Shown here: positions 22,751 through 34,791 of the stretch, piece after piece | Layout: every line of letters starts with the position of its first letter | Numbering within the stretch: position 1 is the stretch's first letter | Notes under the pieces: model-generated | Database searches by the model: none | Told to the model about the DNA's origin: nothing | Seen by the model: the letters and a program-made list of their open reading frames with translations, nothing else | Program-made: the position numbers and the translations under genes | From: Dryas octopetala | Taxonomy: Eukaryota > Streptophyta > Magnoliopsida > Rosales > Rosaceae | Assembly: GCA_963921425.1 (NCBI GenBank) | Contig: OY992833.1 | Coordinates: 22,591,454 to 22,655,453, forward strand | Direction of reading: 5' to 3' | Length of the DNA stretch: 64,000 nt

Positions 22751-24283
22751 ATATATATATATATATATCATATGATATGAGGACTCTCCAATGACTCATC
22801 TTTATAAGAGGAAAAAAAAATCAAAATAATGTAGTTTTTTTGGCAACATGATTTTAGAGGTGGTTATATCGCAATTTTAGTTGCACTCAGTAATGTTGTT
22901 CTTTTTTATGAGAAATTATTATGTGTGTCCATAATACTATGTAATATAATGATGTGGTGTTATCAATGCACTCAAATTATAACACGTGTATATTAATTAA
23001 TTTCTAAAATCTTAAAATCTAGAAAAAAAACCTTAAAATCTAGGAAAAAACCTTTAAAATGGTCTACGTATTATAATTTTAATGAATTGGTAACACCACA
23101 TTATTATGGTACGTTATGTTACGTGGTGTTATGGTCACGTAAAATAATTTTTCTTTGTTCGAGGCCCTAGATTACTAAATAGTAAATACAACCCAAAAAA
23201 ACGTCAGTCTGAGTTGGAAGGCGGGAAGCTCCACACGACGACGTGCTCGCTTACAAGCCCTTGAACAACACACCCAACACAAATATGCTAAAATTACACC
23301 ATTTTTAAAAATTTTTATGGTTTGAATTTGACAAATATAGACTGGTTTGCGAAGCTACGAGGTGTGAATGACAGAGAAGACCCGAATTTCGGGCATGGAG
23401 ATTGGTTGAATGGCCCAAAAAATGTTGGAATATTAGAGGGGAAAGCAGGAAATTCATGCCAACCGCTACTTGTTCTCTTCCATCTCTTGCTCGCTTTCTC
23501 TCTGTCTGTCATTTCCTTTGTTTTGTTTTGGCAGAGAGAAAATTCATGGAAGATGCCCTCCCAGAACGCAAAACAACAACCCCTTGTTCTTCTTCATGGT
23601 AATCACCACCGTGCCTGCATTTCAGTTCTTGGCTGCTGGGTTAGCGGCTTTTGTCTCTAAGCAGTAAGCACTAAGCAGTAATCTCTTTCAATTTTCTCAG
23701 CATTCATTTCATGGTAATTATTTACTTTCATACCCACATTGTATAATAATGCCTTCCTTAGTTGTTTCATATATGCTTCACAATAAGGCATTTGCTGCTA
23801 GCCTGCCTTTTTACTTGTCACATTGCATTCTAACAGGTGAGGTTTGGATTGGTCATTGTTTGTTTACACATGTTGCTGCCCTTTCAATTTCTTAGGTAGC
23901 TACTTATTCATTTGGCCATGAATCATTGTTATCTGGTATCTACAACACTATGGGGAATTGGGAATTGGACTTTTACAATGTCGCTTTCACGGGTTTTTTG
24001 CTTTTTGTTTTTAATTTTGTTTTAACTTGAATCTCCCTCTTTCTCAAGGGATGATGTTTCAGTGGTTCTTCTGTAATGTATGCAATCAATCGTTTGTTTG
24101 ATTCTGTATATGTTGGATATTTGTGCATGTGCCATATCCTTTTGGCCCTTCCTTCCTATTTCCCCACTTGGAAGGTCGGTACTAGTACTAGTACTACAAC
24201 TTGCTGTCACGGTTTGTCTGAATTTGCTCTTTGCTCTGTTGGATTTCGTCATATTTTCTGTTCTTTGCTGACAAGAGGCTTGC
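22751..24283 (+). other. promoter and 5' leader of the RBK2-like gene
   Basis: AT-rich to about 23160. From about 23460 CT-rich sequence suggests the transcribed leader. A donor after CTTCATG near 23600 (GTAATCACC) and an acceptor before the exon carrying the start codon (GACAAG near 24271) suggest a leader intron of roughly 0.67 kb. No separate gene is supported. Confidence 0.45.
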
Positions 24284-26678
24284 ATGGGCAGCAATGGCTC
24301 CCGCGAGACTGCCAAAGTAAATCAAGAGGGGCAGCAGGCTAGAGGAAATCAAGAAGGGCAGGCCACTACACCTGTTGGATCGAGAAGATCAAGAGCTGGG
24401 TTCTCCGAATCTTTTTCAAGTCATGGTGAGAACCTTACTTTCTTTTACTCCTATAGGCACAGCTTGTATTCATGCTTGGAGGTGCTTATGTTGGGATTTT
24501 GTCATAATAGACTTAAGATCATTGCACTTGGAGGAGGGTATCATAAACGAGTCTTCTTCTGAAAGAGAAGATGTTGAGGACTGCCCAAGAAGCTTAGGAT
24601 GTGAAACATCTTCTCCCAAGGCCAGTACTTCAGAATCAGATTTAAGAACCACCCCCACTTCAGAATCAGATGTAAGAGCCACTTACACTTCAGAACCAGA
24701 TGTAAGAGTCACCAGCGGTGCAGACTCAGACGGAAGAGCTAGCAATCACTGGCGTGGTTTCTTTCGTGTTTTGAAAAAAGGACCCCAAATGCCGTTCCAA
24801 CCCTTCCCTCCTCTAAAAGGTGTCCCAAAACCAAAACTCACCAGAAGGAAAAGCAAAAGAATAAGAGAGGACATGATCCCACCTCTGAACTCTCCTATCC
24901 TCAAGTCTTCTTTTGATACTGAATTTTGCTGCTTCAAATCTTCCTGGAAGAATTACTCACTCTCTGAGCTCCAGGCTGCTACCAACAACTGGAGCAATGG
25001 TCTGTACTCTCATTTCAGAACTTACATTACATTGGAGTGTAGAGTTAATAATTTGTTTTAGCTGATTTGATAGTAATTCGATATAGTTATGTTCTTTTTG
25101 TTAAGGCTTTCATTGTCTTTTTGGCCTCATAAACATCTGCTGTTTGTCTCCTGTGAAGAGAATTTGATTGGGGAGGGAGGCTATGCTGAAGTTTATAAGG
25201 GGACATTAGAAGATGGGCAGATTGTTGCAATTAAACGTCTGTCAAGGGGTACCCAAGAAGAAATGACAGCAGACTTCTTATCTGAGCTTGGGGTTATAGT
25301 TCATGTTGACCATCCCAATATCGCCAAATTGATTGGATATGGGGTTGAAGGAGGGATGCATCTTGTTCTTCATTTGTCTCCCCATGGGAGCCTGTCATCT
25401 ATACTTTATGGTTTGTTTATCATTATGAATCTTCTGAATTTCAAAGTTCACACACATTCACAAACATTTTGATTCATTGGTTTTGCTACTTTGGAACATA
25501 TTTCTAGGCCCGAGAGAGAAACTGGATTGGGGCATCAGGTATAAAGTTGCTTTAGGGACTGCTAAGGGCCTTGTATACCTTCATGAGGGGTGCCAGAGGA
25601 GAATTATCCACAAAGATATTAAGGCTTCTAATATATTGCTTTCGGAGGATTTTGAGCCTCAGGTACCCTCTTTGATCAGTGGCTCTTACAGACTAGTAAA
25701 AAGCTCCATTTTGACTAGTTGAATGCAGTAAAACACCAGATCAAATTTGTATATTAAAGTTCTAATGGTTCTCTCCGTCACTCCAAATTGAATCCAGATA
25801 TCTGATTTTGGGCTTGCAAAGTGGCTACCAGATCAATGGACTCACCATATTGTATCGAAGTTTGAAGGCACATTTGGGTTCGTTAGTCTAGAAGTTAGAT
25901 TTTTACTAAATAATTTTTTCGTTTTTAGATCTTTGACATCATTCCATTCCCCAATCATAACAGCTACGTTCCTCCTGAGTTCTTCATGCATGGTATAGTA
26001 GATGAAAAAACTGATGTCTACGCTTATGGGGTGCTACTATTAGAGCTTATCACTGGTCGGCAAGCTTTGGATAGCTCACATCAAAGCCTTGTCATGTGGG
26101 TACGTTTGCTTCTGTATACCCCAGCTTTCTTGTTTTATTTGAAGGTAGTAGTAAGTTAGTAATACATTGAAATGTTGTTGACAATTCCAATCTGTTTTAA
26201 ACAATAATTTTCAGGCCAAACCTTTACTCTCTAAAAACAATCTCAAAGAGCTAGTTGATCCATGCCTTGGTGCTGCCTATGACGTGGAACAAATGAACCG
26301 TCTGGTGTGGATAGCTTCGATGTGTGTAAATCAGTCTTCAGTGAATCGACCACAAATGCGCCAGGCATGTCTTTATCTACTAAAAAGTTTATGATTTTTC
26401 AGTGTCACTGTGATGACTTAACAGTCAGACAGACAGACGCATAATAATACATATCTTCTGATTTAGATTTATATCTATTGCAGGTTGTCCAGATTTTAGA
26501 ATGTGACGAAGACAGTTTGGAACTTGTAAAAAAAGCTCATTGGTCTAAACTTCATTCTAAACTTCAAAGGACATATTCTGAGGAGCTCTTCGATGCAGAC
26601 GAGTACAACTCAACCAAGTATTTAACTGATCTGGATAAACATCTGGCGTTTGTTTTAGGCCCCTGTAATGAGGTCTAA
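24284..26678 (+). CDS. receptor-like cytoplasmic kinase, RLCK-VI / RBK2-like
   Basis: Serine/threonine kinase of the ROP-binding (RBK, RLCK class VI) group: no signal peptide or TM segment. Eight exons join to 532 residues: 24284-24425, 24511-24999, 25159-25410, 25508-25662, 25798-25877, 25964-26099, 26215-26364, 26484-26678. The first 150 or so residues are disordered and hold a four-unit 10-residue repeat (TSESDVRAT type, residues 87-126). SWKNYSLSELQAATNNWS leads into the kinase domain: glycine loop GEGGYAEVYKG (215-225), ATP lysine Lys236, catalytic loop HKDIKASN (Asp331, with Lys in place of the usual Arg of HRD), DFG Asp349, and the plant motif GTFGYVPPEFFMHGIVDEKT. Intron 7 has a GC donor (CAG|GCATGT). 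The start ATG lies after a leader intron. RBK1/RBK2 bind ROP GTPases in Arabidopsis; that role is inferred by family. Confidence 0.93.
24627..24746 (+). repeat. 30-bp coding minisatellite, 4 units
   Basis: Four 30-bp units starting at 24627, 24657, 24687 and 24717 (ACTTCAGAATCAGATGTAAG and variants) encode ten-residue repeats TSESDLRTTP, TSESDVRATY, TSEPDVRVTS and GADSDGRASN in the disordered N-terminal part of the kinase. The first three are close copies; the fourth is diverged. Copy-number differences between alleles would stay in frame. Confidence 0.85.
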
Positions 26679-28059
26679 ATTCTTATGTTGAAGAAGTCCC
26701 AACACTAAGATTCATGGGATAGTTTGGGGAACTCTGTTCTTTCCTCAACCTGTATATTATGGTCTAAATTTCTTATGTCTCTTACGCGGGATTCATATTG
26801 AGTTTAAATCCAAACCATGGACCCAAAATGCAGAAACTAGACAGTTTGGAAGCACAAAAAGATGAGCAAGCAAGAGAAGAGGGGAGAACATTATTGTGAT
26901 GTTATATATGCTTTGTTAATTACTTATTTGTACTATAATGGTATCAAAAATGAATATTGTGGAAGAAGAAAAGGGCTGGTGACATACTGACAAACTTAGG
27001 ATGCATGTAGTGAGCCATAGCTGCCGGAAGCTAAGGCTGGGTTTCAGTGAGGATGAATGCTTTCTGTGATTCCCACTTTCCCATTTTCATTTACCAGAGT
27101 TCTGTAAAGTGATTACCATGAAGTGAGACAAGTTGAAAATGATTCTAGTTCCTTTCTTCTTAAGTGCCAGTTTGGGAAACAACTTATAAAACTTGAGTTT
27201 CACCTTCCATATAGCAATAGCACCACCTGTTGGACTTGTAAATTTTAAAAGTGGTTATGCACTCATATCATTGCATTTTACTGGTTTTCCCTAAATAAAA
27301 ACTAGATGATGATAGAGGTTTGAAAGAAAATGGGGTATGCTGGATGACAGTGAATTAGTTGAAATCATTATACTATTCGTAATTTTTTTTGTTTAATCAA
27401 TAATTGTGGTCTATAAGATTTAAATTTAGGACCTTCTCCGACAAAAAAGGAGCTAAATACTAAATCATATGGTCATTGGCTGTAAATTTAAAAACTATAC
27501 TTGAGATTTTCTAAATAATAGCTCTTAATTATAATTTATAGTATAGATAATAAATAATCGACCACTCAACTACTTGAGTAATGAGATTTGACCCACATTT
27601 ACTAATTACCATACTAATCGCTTCTTTAATTTAGGTGAGTGAGTTATCGAGTTTTATCTTTATTCTTTAATATAGTAATCTATACAAAATTCCACAATAT
27701 TCCACTCCAACCACTCGCGGTCCCTGATTGGTGCGAGCTAATCAGCGACCATTCCACATCAATCAGCAAACGCACACCAATCTAACGGTTAGAAATGCTC
27801 ATCACAATGAGCTCCAGGGTCAATGTCAAAAGTCAAAATAGTAATTTTGATAATATAGCTAACGACTACAGGTGATTCTGGGTAGGGCAAAAAGAAGACA
27901 AGGCATGTAATAACAGTGAAGTAAAGGTTAGTAATATAAAATAGATAGATGGCGCCACAGACAGTTAGAGGCGGCAAACACTGAGATTAGGAATTAGGAT
28001 TGTTACTCCAACAACTTCAATTGACTCACTCGCTCTCCACCTGAGAATCTCTGTGAGTG
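26679..28059. other. kinase 3' UTR and P4H promoter region
   Basis: Probable 3' UTR to about 26.95 kb, then AT-rich intergenic DNA without a recognisable gene or transposon, then the P4H promoter and leader. No clear TATA box was identified. Confidence 0.5.
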
Positions 28060-30860
28060 ATGACTAGGGTTTGCTCTCAGAACCTATTCGTCTTCTTCGT
28101 CTTCTTCTTCGTGCTCTCAATCTCTTCCACCTCCTACGCTGCCTCTCACACCTTCACCGTCAACCCCTCCAAAGTTAAACAGATCTCATGGATTCCTAGG
28201 TCTCTCTCTCAATCTCTCTGTTAAAAAAAAAAAACCAATTTTATTTTTGCTTGAATTAATGCGATTGATTGAATGAATGATCATTTGTTGCAGAGCTTTC
28301 GTGTACGAAGGTTTCCTTACGGACTTGGAGTGCGATCACTTGATCTCCATCGTGAGTTGTTCTCGCATTTTTACTTTTTCAATCTGTTTTTTTTTTTTTT
28401 CGTCGATTGTGATTTTAATGTGGTTTGTTTACGCTTTGGTTGTTTTGTGAATAGGCGAAATCGGAGCTCAAGAGATCGGCCGTGGCCGATAACTTGTCCG
28501 GTCAGAGCAAGCTCAGCGAGGTACGGACCAGCTCCGGCATGTTCATTCCCAAGGCCAAGGTTTGCTTCTTTGCTTTACTTTTAACTATATACTATCTTTG
28601 TTAGGCTTTGCCATTCAATTTGATGTACTGATGTACACACACGCGTGGATATTCAATGGTGGGATGTCGCGAATCGTTGCAGACCATCATGGGTTATAAA
28701 TCTGATTGCAAGTGAACACAATTAACAGGTTTTAGGGGAAATGCACATAAATATGTTTATAATGTGTTTGTACAATTTGAATTCTTTGTGTAGGATTCTA
28801 TTGTTGCTGGAATAGAGGACAAGATTGCAACATGGACATTTCTTCCTAAAGGTAAACCCATTGTAGATGAATACTATTTGAATTATTATTTTTAATCATT
28901 TTCAATGTGTTGTTAGCCTTAAATAATACAATATCCTAAAGATTTCATTCCAATTAGAATGCTTAAGAGCTTCTCCTTGGCATCCACCCAAAAGAGTACC
29001 ATCGGCCCTCCAAAGGGGTACTATAATTGCCACCCCTGCTGGCTGACTGATTGCCGAGAGCCCAAGCACCTGAAGCTAAGGCTTCATCATGTTCGATTTT
29101 TAAATAGAGGGTGGTGGTAGGCTTGGAAGGAAAGTAAACCCAGCAATGTTTTGGTAAAGATGGCACTCATACATCACAATAATCTAAACATATGTGATAT
29201 ATGCGAGACAATTATGTGAAGCTACATGTTGATCTGCTTTTTGTCTTGTTCATTGTTTCACATTCATATACTGTTTTTCCTGTTTAACCACCTAGATTCA
29301 TGATGGGGCCATACATCTAGAGTATGATATGTTTCTCTTCCTTTTTTTTTTTTTTTTTATTATAACTGGATTTACAGTTGTTATGAATAAGATTCAAATG
29401 AAAACTGAATATAAATAGGGAAGATAGTCAAAATGCCATGAGTAGAACTTTTGGTTAGCAATATGGCTATTACTACTTAATGGTGTAAAACATAAGAAAA
29501 AAAGATACTAAACTTGAATGTTTAGGTGCCATGTTGGTAATATCACAGAGGATGTCTATTCTTACATCATGAACTAATCATTGACCATAGTGATTGACAA
29601 AGAATGATATGATGAAAAGTAACAATGATTCTTCCTTTTTCTGGAACAAGCCTACATGTAATATGTGTTTCTTGATTTCAGAAAATGGTGAAGACTTACA
29701 AGTATTGAGATATGAGCCTGGGCAGAAATATGAACCACACTACGATTACTTTGCTGACAAGGTCAACATTGCCCGGGGTGGACATCGCATAGCAACTGTG
29801 CTACTGTATCTTACTGATGTGGCCAAAGGTGGTGAAACAGTGTTCCCTTCAGCAGAGGTTAGTTGAAGTATTCACCTTCTGCATTCCAGTAAGCTAACTT
29901 GAGCACCATTGTACAGAATAATGTCAACAGAACTTCTATGTGATATTTGTTTAATATAGGTCTTAGAACTAATCTTCTTTATGCAAATGTTATTTCCTGA
30001 TAAGATATTCTTCTCCAAACTCCCCCTGGCAGCCCTTGGATTGGTCCAGTTTACATGACTGACATGCTCCTCATTTTGCACTGCCTTGTTCTAGATCACA
30101 TTTGGATTAACAAAAACCCTGGTATTACATATAGTTGGTTCAATCAATTGTCTGCAATAGAAATAATGGAAAAGGCTAAAAGGATACCAAGCCAAAGAAA
30201 AGTACAAGTATTACTAGCTGTGTTAATTGGTCGGAGGGGGGTTGGGTAGTAGAGCATAAAGAAACTTTTTCCAACTTTCTTATCTCATTTAGTTAATTTT
30301 GTTAATAGTTGTTTTTCGTAAACCAATCTGTCTGCAGGAAACTCCACACCGCAACCGCAAGGCTCCAGAGACAGATGGCAATCTCTCCGAGTGTGCAAAG
30401 GAAGGAATTGCAGGTAAGCTCTAGAGAAATTAATATAGCTTATATCAATAAAATTTGAACTGTTGTGGCAAAGTTGATTCTGTTCTTCTTGTTGTGTTTT
30501 TTTTTTTATTTTTTTATTTTTTTATTTTTTTTTTTAAATTTATCTTCACCTTGGAAATACTTAGTGAAACCACGAAGAGGAGATGCCCTTCTTTTCTTCA
30601 GTCTCAACCCAAATGCTGTTCCAGACGAAAGAAGCCTCCATGCTGGGTGCCCAGTGATTGAAGGTGAGAAATGGTCAGCAACAAAGTGGATTCATGTTGA
30701 CTCATTTGACAAGAACTTGGAAGCCGGTGGGAACTGTTCAGATCTGCATGAGAGTTGTAAGAGATGGGCTGCCCTTGGGGAATGCACCAAGAACCTAGAG
30801 TATATGGTTGGATCTCCTGACCTTCCTGGCTACTGTAGGAGGAGTTGTAAGGTATGTTAG
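28060..30860 (+). CDS. prolyl 4-hydroxylase with C-terminal ShKT domain
   Basis: A 2-oxoglutarate/Fe(II) dioxygenase that hydroxylates proline in secretory-pathway proteins such as extensins and arabinogalactan proteins. Seven exons join to 302 residues: 28060-28199, 28294-28351, 28455-28559, 28794-28851, 29682-29857, 30338-30413, 30565-30860. An N-terminal hydrophobic segment ([14 protein letters not shown], residues 9-22) is a signal peptide or anchor. The P4H fold has the iron ligands His140 and Asp142 (YEPHYDYF) and His230 (RSLHAGCP), and the 2-oxoglutarate lysine Lys240 ([10 protein letters not shown]). The C-terminal ShKT module has six cysteines at 262, 269, 278, 295, 299 and 302, ending CRRSCKVC. 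Length and all catalytic residues are as expected. The stop is taken directly after SCKVC; a GTATGT at that point is not used as a donor. Confidence 0.96.
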
Positions 30861-32268
30861 AGTTCACTTCATGATTTCCACGTGGAGCATCCATTAGAGG
30901 CATCCTGTTCCTGGTGTGGTTATTCATTTATTTTTTAGTGGATTGTAATGCTAATTTTCGTTAGCAAGTATTTTAAGATAGCTGAATTGACCTTTGGCTT
31001 TTTGGGTAGTAATTAAGTCTATCTTTGTTAATTGTATTGGTTTTAAACTCTACCCTTGTTTTTTTCTTTTTAAACGATATGCGACAATAGAAACCCACCG
31101 AAAAAAAAAGAAAGTGCCAATGTATATAATTGAGACCTGAAATAATGACTTGAAGTCTATTTTGTAGCATAGAAATAGAATATGATCTAGCCAATTGTGG
31201 GGATTATAACCCTATGTTATTCTTATATGCTGTTTGGGACCATTCTCTTATTGCCCTGTAGACGGGAACGTTATTGTATTTTCCATGTCACTCTCTACAT
31301 GCTTGAAGTTTGGGAATCAAGACGTGTACACAATGATGCACGCTCATATATGTGCGTGCTTGTGTTTCTTGAGAACAAGTGGAGTAAATTTTGGATAATT
31401 TTGTTTTGGATGTCCTCTCAAAAGATTTTTTTGTTTTAGATGGAGGGATGAATGACTGAGAGCCTTTTTGTTTGATAGTACAGATAGATTATAGTTGGGC
31501 TAGATAAGCACCATTTTAGGCTGTAAATTATTTAGACTGTCAAAATGACATCATTCTTTTATATCAATTGTGTTTAGGATTTGTCATATGCTATGTTTCT
31601 ATTAAAGTATGACATAAACATTGGACAACTGTTTTTTACTGTTTTTCTTTTGGGGGGTAAAAAAAGATGATGTTTTCAGTTGCACAACTAGGGTCCGAGC
31701 AGGCCCTGACCTTATTAGTGCTGTGGACTATTGTTATTTATTGATCTTTGATTCTGTTACCTACAAATTTTAACGTACTTGTATAGTTGTATTCCTCGTT
31801 GATTGGCCATGAAACAGTGGTGCCATGGTTTCTGTCTGCAATTTTAAAGGACCACACTGAGATTCCCATCAAAATCAGAACAAAGCTGGAGACCCGAGTG
31901 AGTAGTGGTCCTTGCTCCAAGCTTGTCTGTCCCTGTAAAATTTTGGCAAGATGTGCATGCTATAAATCTTGTTTGGTAATTCATGAAAGCGTGACAGACG
32001 GATGTTATTTTCAGCCCCAGTCAAATATTCGATAAATGAGAACATGTATACAAATTTAGGCCACCGGACCAAACCTTGTAATGCAATTATAATAAGACAC
32101 TTTTCTTTTCTTATTTATAATAAAAGGGGTGGCTCATGGGCATATGTAGAGTGAATCTCACACAAAACTGCTACTTGAAGAAGGAGGAACAAAATGCAAG
32201 TAGATTCCTTATCTTTCATCAATCATGAGGCATGAATTGACAACCTAGGAACCAATTACAAATTTACA
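30861..32268. other. P4H 3' UTR and intergenic DNA
   Basis: Probable P4H 3' UTR at the beginning, then AT-rich sequence. Several short frames occur but none has a recognisable domain. Confidence 0.5.
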
Positions 32269-32379
32269 ATGGCTTGGTTGAGGAGTTTGCCCAGTATAGT
32301 TCAGTTTGAGTGTCTGACTGAGCCCATGGCTTGGTTGAGGAGTTTGCCCAGTATAGTTCAGTTTGAGTGTCTGACTGAG
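32269..32379 (+). repeat. 57-bp tandem duplication
   Basis: Two units start ATGGCTTGGTTGAGGAGTTT at 32269 and 32326 (period 57). The first 54 bp are identical. The second copy runs straight into the left end of the MITE at 32378. Perfect identity implies a recent duplication. Confidence 0.9.
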
Positions 32380-32683
32380 GGCTCGTTTGGCACTGCTTTT
32401 AAAATTGTCAAAAGCGCTTTCAAATTAGTAAAAGCACTTTTGATAGCGTTTGGCAAAAATAATTAGAAGTGCTTTTGAGTTATAAAAGCTAACTCAAAAG
32501 CACTTCTAAGAGGTTTTTTGAGAAGCACCTGACAGGTGCTTTCTCAAGAAGCACTTTCAAGTGCTTTTGCATAAATAATTTAGAAGTTTTATAAAAATTT
32601 ATATGTGCTTCTTAACATAAGCGCTTCTGATAAAAGCGCTACTAAATAAAAGTACTTCTAAGAAGCAGTGTCAAACGGGCCCT
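32378..32683. mobile_element. hAT-like MITE, about 306 bp
   Basis: Ends AGGGCTCGTTTGGCACTGCT and its inverted form AGCAGTGTCAAACGGGCCCT. The interior has many short inverted copies of AAAAGCGCTT/AAGTGCTTTT, giving strong foldback potential. This end sequence resembles common plant hAT MITEs, but no 8-bp target duplication can be seen, so the left flank may have been rearranged by the tandem duplication. Confidence 0.75.
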
Positions 32684-34282
32684 TAATGTCATACAAATAC
32701 ATTTGACACCTACAGTGATTATACGGTAGAATTTTCTTTGATTTAGAATAAGCGTAATACAAAATTGAATATAATTTGCTAATTGTATTCAAATTATAGA
32801 CACAAATTGTGCCCGCTTCTCATAGAAATAATGTGGGCCCTATATCTATGTATGTGAAGATGTATTGTTATTTGTACTATCTCATCCATAAATGTGAATG
32901 TATGGATAGAGCACAAATAAGCTCCACCCATAAAAAAAAAGAATACAACTAGGAGAATGTATTCCTTCTATCTATAGGAATATCTTTCTAACGGAAACAG
33001 TACAACTATCATTTCCAATAACGAAAGAGAAGAATAAGACTGTATCCAGAGACACCTCATTTGGGTCTTTTATATAAAATGAAAACATTGATGAGGATTC
33101 TTTCTCTCTGAACCGTCTTAACGTTTATGGTGTCCCAACAAAGGTTAAGCCAAACCCCACAGACCATTAATCTTTACTTAAATTGAAAAAGGTTTAAGGA
33201 GGGAGGGCATATTATTTTCCTGCCCAACTGGCCCTTCTTGGTTGACAAAACACAATACACAATTGACAATTGATTACAACACAAACAGCTGTAAGATTTG
33301 GTGTGCCTTAATCAAGATTTTGTCCATATTAATATTGGGACATGTAATACAATACCCGCCAGTACATATTTGACCCCATACAATGTTACAAAATTCATCC
33401 TATATTAGATTCCTTGTAATTGTACCAGACTGATCCTAATATTAATTATGAAAACAAAATAGTAACATACATTGAGCAAATAATTTTGTTTTCCTTTTGA
33501 TCTTTAGGAAGGAAAGGAATTTTCAACTTTTGTCAATATTGATTAAATAGTTAAATGTGAATCAATAAGATCAATGAATGGACAAAAAGTAGATGACACA
33601 TGTTATTGGCAGAAGTTCAGCCTCAAAATCAGGTGCTCTCACCATTTGGCAAATTACCATTTTTCTGCCATATGGGAGTGCACGGATTAGTTGGGACTTG
33701 GGATTAATTATAATTATTTTTTCACTCTAGTCAGTGGCAGTAGGGAAAAATCTCTAACGAGTTGGCTTTGGCTTTAGTTCTAACAGGCAAAGTAGCACTA
33801 ACAGCTTGTTATGACAGGGGCTGTTCCCTAACAATAATATTTTATCAAGTTGTAGAAAGTTAGCTAGATTTAAATATACAATTACAGGCCTTCCCTTCAC
33901 AATTTAAAAACTAATACTTATGTACAAAGATAAGTGCTAAATTTTCATTCTTCTTTTTTGCAATTTAGTGTTGATTTTTCATTACTTCAATAAAATCCGC
34001 AGTGTATTGTTTCACTTTTTCATGCCTTATGAATGTTACATTCTCGTCAAAAATCAAAGTTCTAACACTCATTATATAAAGAAGTTCAATCAAGAAGTTT
34101 TAGGTTCAAGGCATGTCAACAATTTAGCCAAAAAAAAAAAAAACACATTCTCTAACTCTCATTATAAAAAGAAGGAAAAGGTGAAGTCACTTCTACGTCA
34201 AAGCCATGTACACACCTTTCAATCAGAATCAATAGTTTTCAGCACAATGATAAAAATTAAAATGAAAAATGAATGGAAAAGA

Positions 34283-34319
<37 letters not shown>

Positions 34320-34791
34320 AAAGACATGAAAAACAAATAAAAAAATTAGAAGGAAAAATAAAAGCCAGAGAGAGAGAGAGCGCAAGATGGACCTTTTTTT
34401 TTTGGCCAAGCATAAGAGGGAGCTTAAATGGTCATAAATGATGTAAAGGAAGAGCAGATGGTGGGGTTTGTGATTCTGTGAAAAAATACTAAAACCAGAG
34501 CACATATCCAGAGGGGATAAAAAGTGGGGTTAGACTCTACTAGTACTAGTACTAGTATTGACAGTAGACATACCCAAAAGCAAGAAAGTTTGGATTTTGT
34601 TTTGCACATTGAATTCATCAAATCCTTTTCAAGGTTTCCCAAGCATTTATACTATACTTTTTGATTGTGCAATAATTCCTCAAGATCTGCAATTCAAGGC
34701 ACAAGCTTTTGCTGGGTCACAGCTCCTCCTTAAACACTGTGCTCTCTATCTCTCTTTCTGTGTCTGTGTAGAGAGGAACAAAAGCAAAAAC
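32684..34791. other. intergenic DNA and AHP promoter
   Basis: AT-rich with no supported gene. It contains a 66-bp SINE-like insertion (34085-34150), a GA microsatellite (34285-34317) and a short CTAGTA repeat at 34538-34557 in the presumed promoter. Confidence 0.55.
34061..34174 (+). mobile_element. short SINE-like insertion with box-B-like motif, 24-bp TSD
   Basis: A 66-bp insert (34085-34150) contains TAGGTTCAAGGC, a match to a Pol III box B core (GGTTCRANNC), then TTTAGCC-A(13)-CACATTC. It is flanked by 24-bp repeats at 34061-34084 and 34151-34174 (22 of 24 identical). It looks like a 5'-truncated tRNA-derived SINE and may be a longer relative of the GGCC-A(n) micro-inserts. Confidence 0.6.

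Noticed and set aside
24457..24510. Alternative acceptor at 24456/24457 for kinase exon 2
   Set aside because: It keeps the phase but leaves a 31-bp intron, too short for plants; the acceptor at 24510 gives 85 bp and a better N-terminal sequence.
28963..29166. 67-residue minus-strand frame inside P4H intron 4
   Set aside because: No recognisable domain. The stretch 28950-29170 may be a repeat, but nothing supports a gene.
30843..30858. Additional intron at SCK|GTATGT of P4H
   Set aside because: The family ends in SCKVC; reading on gives exactly that and a stop.
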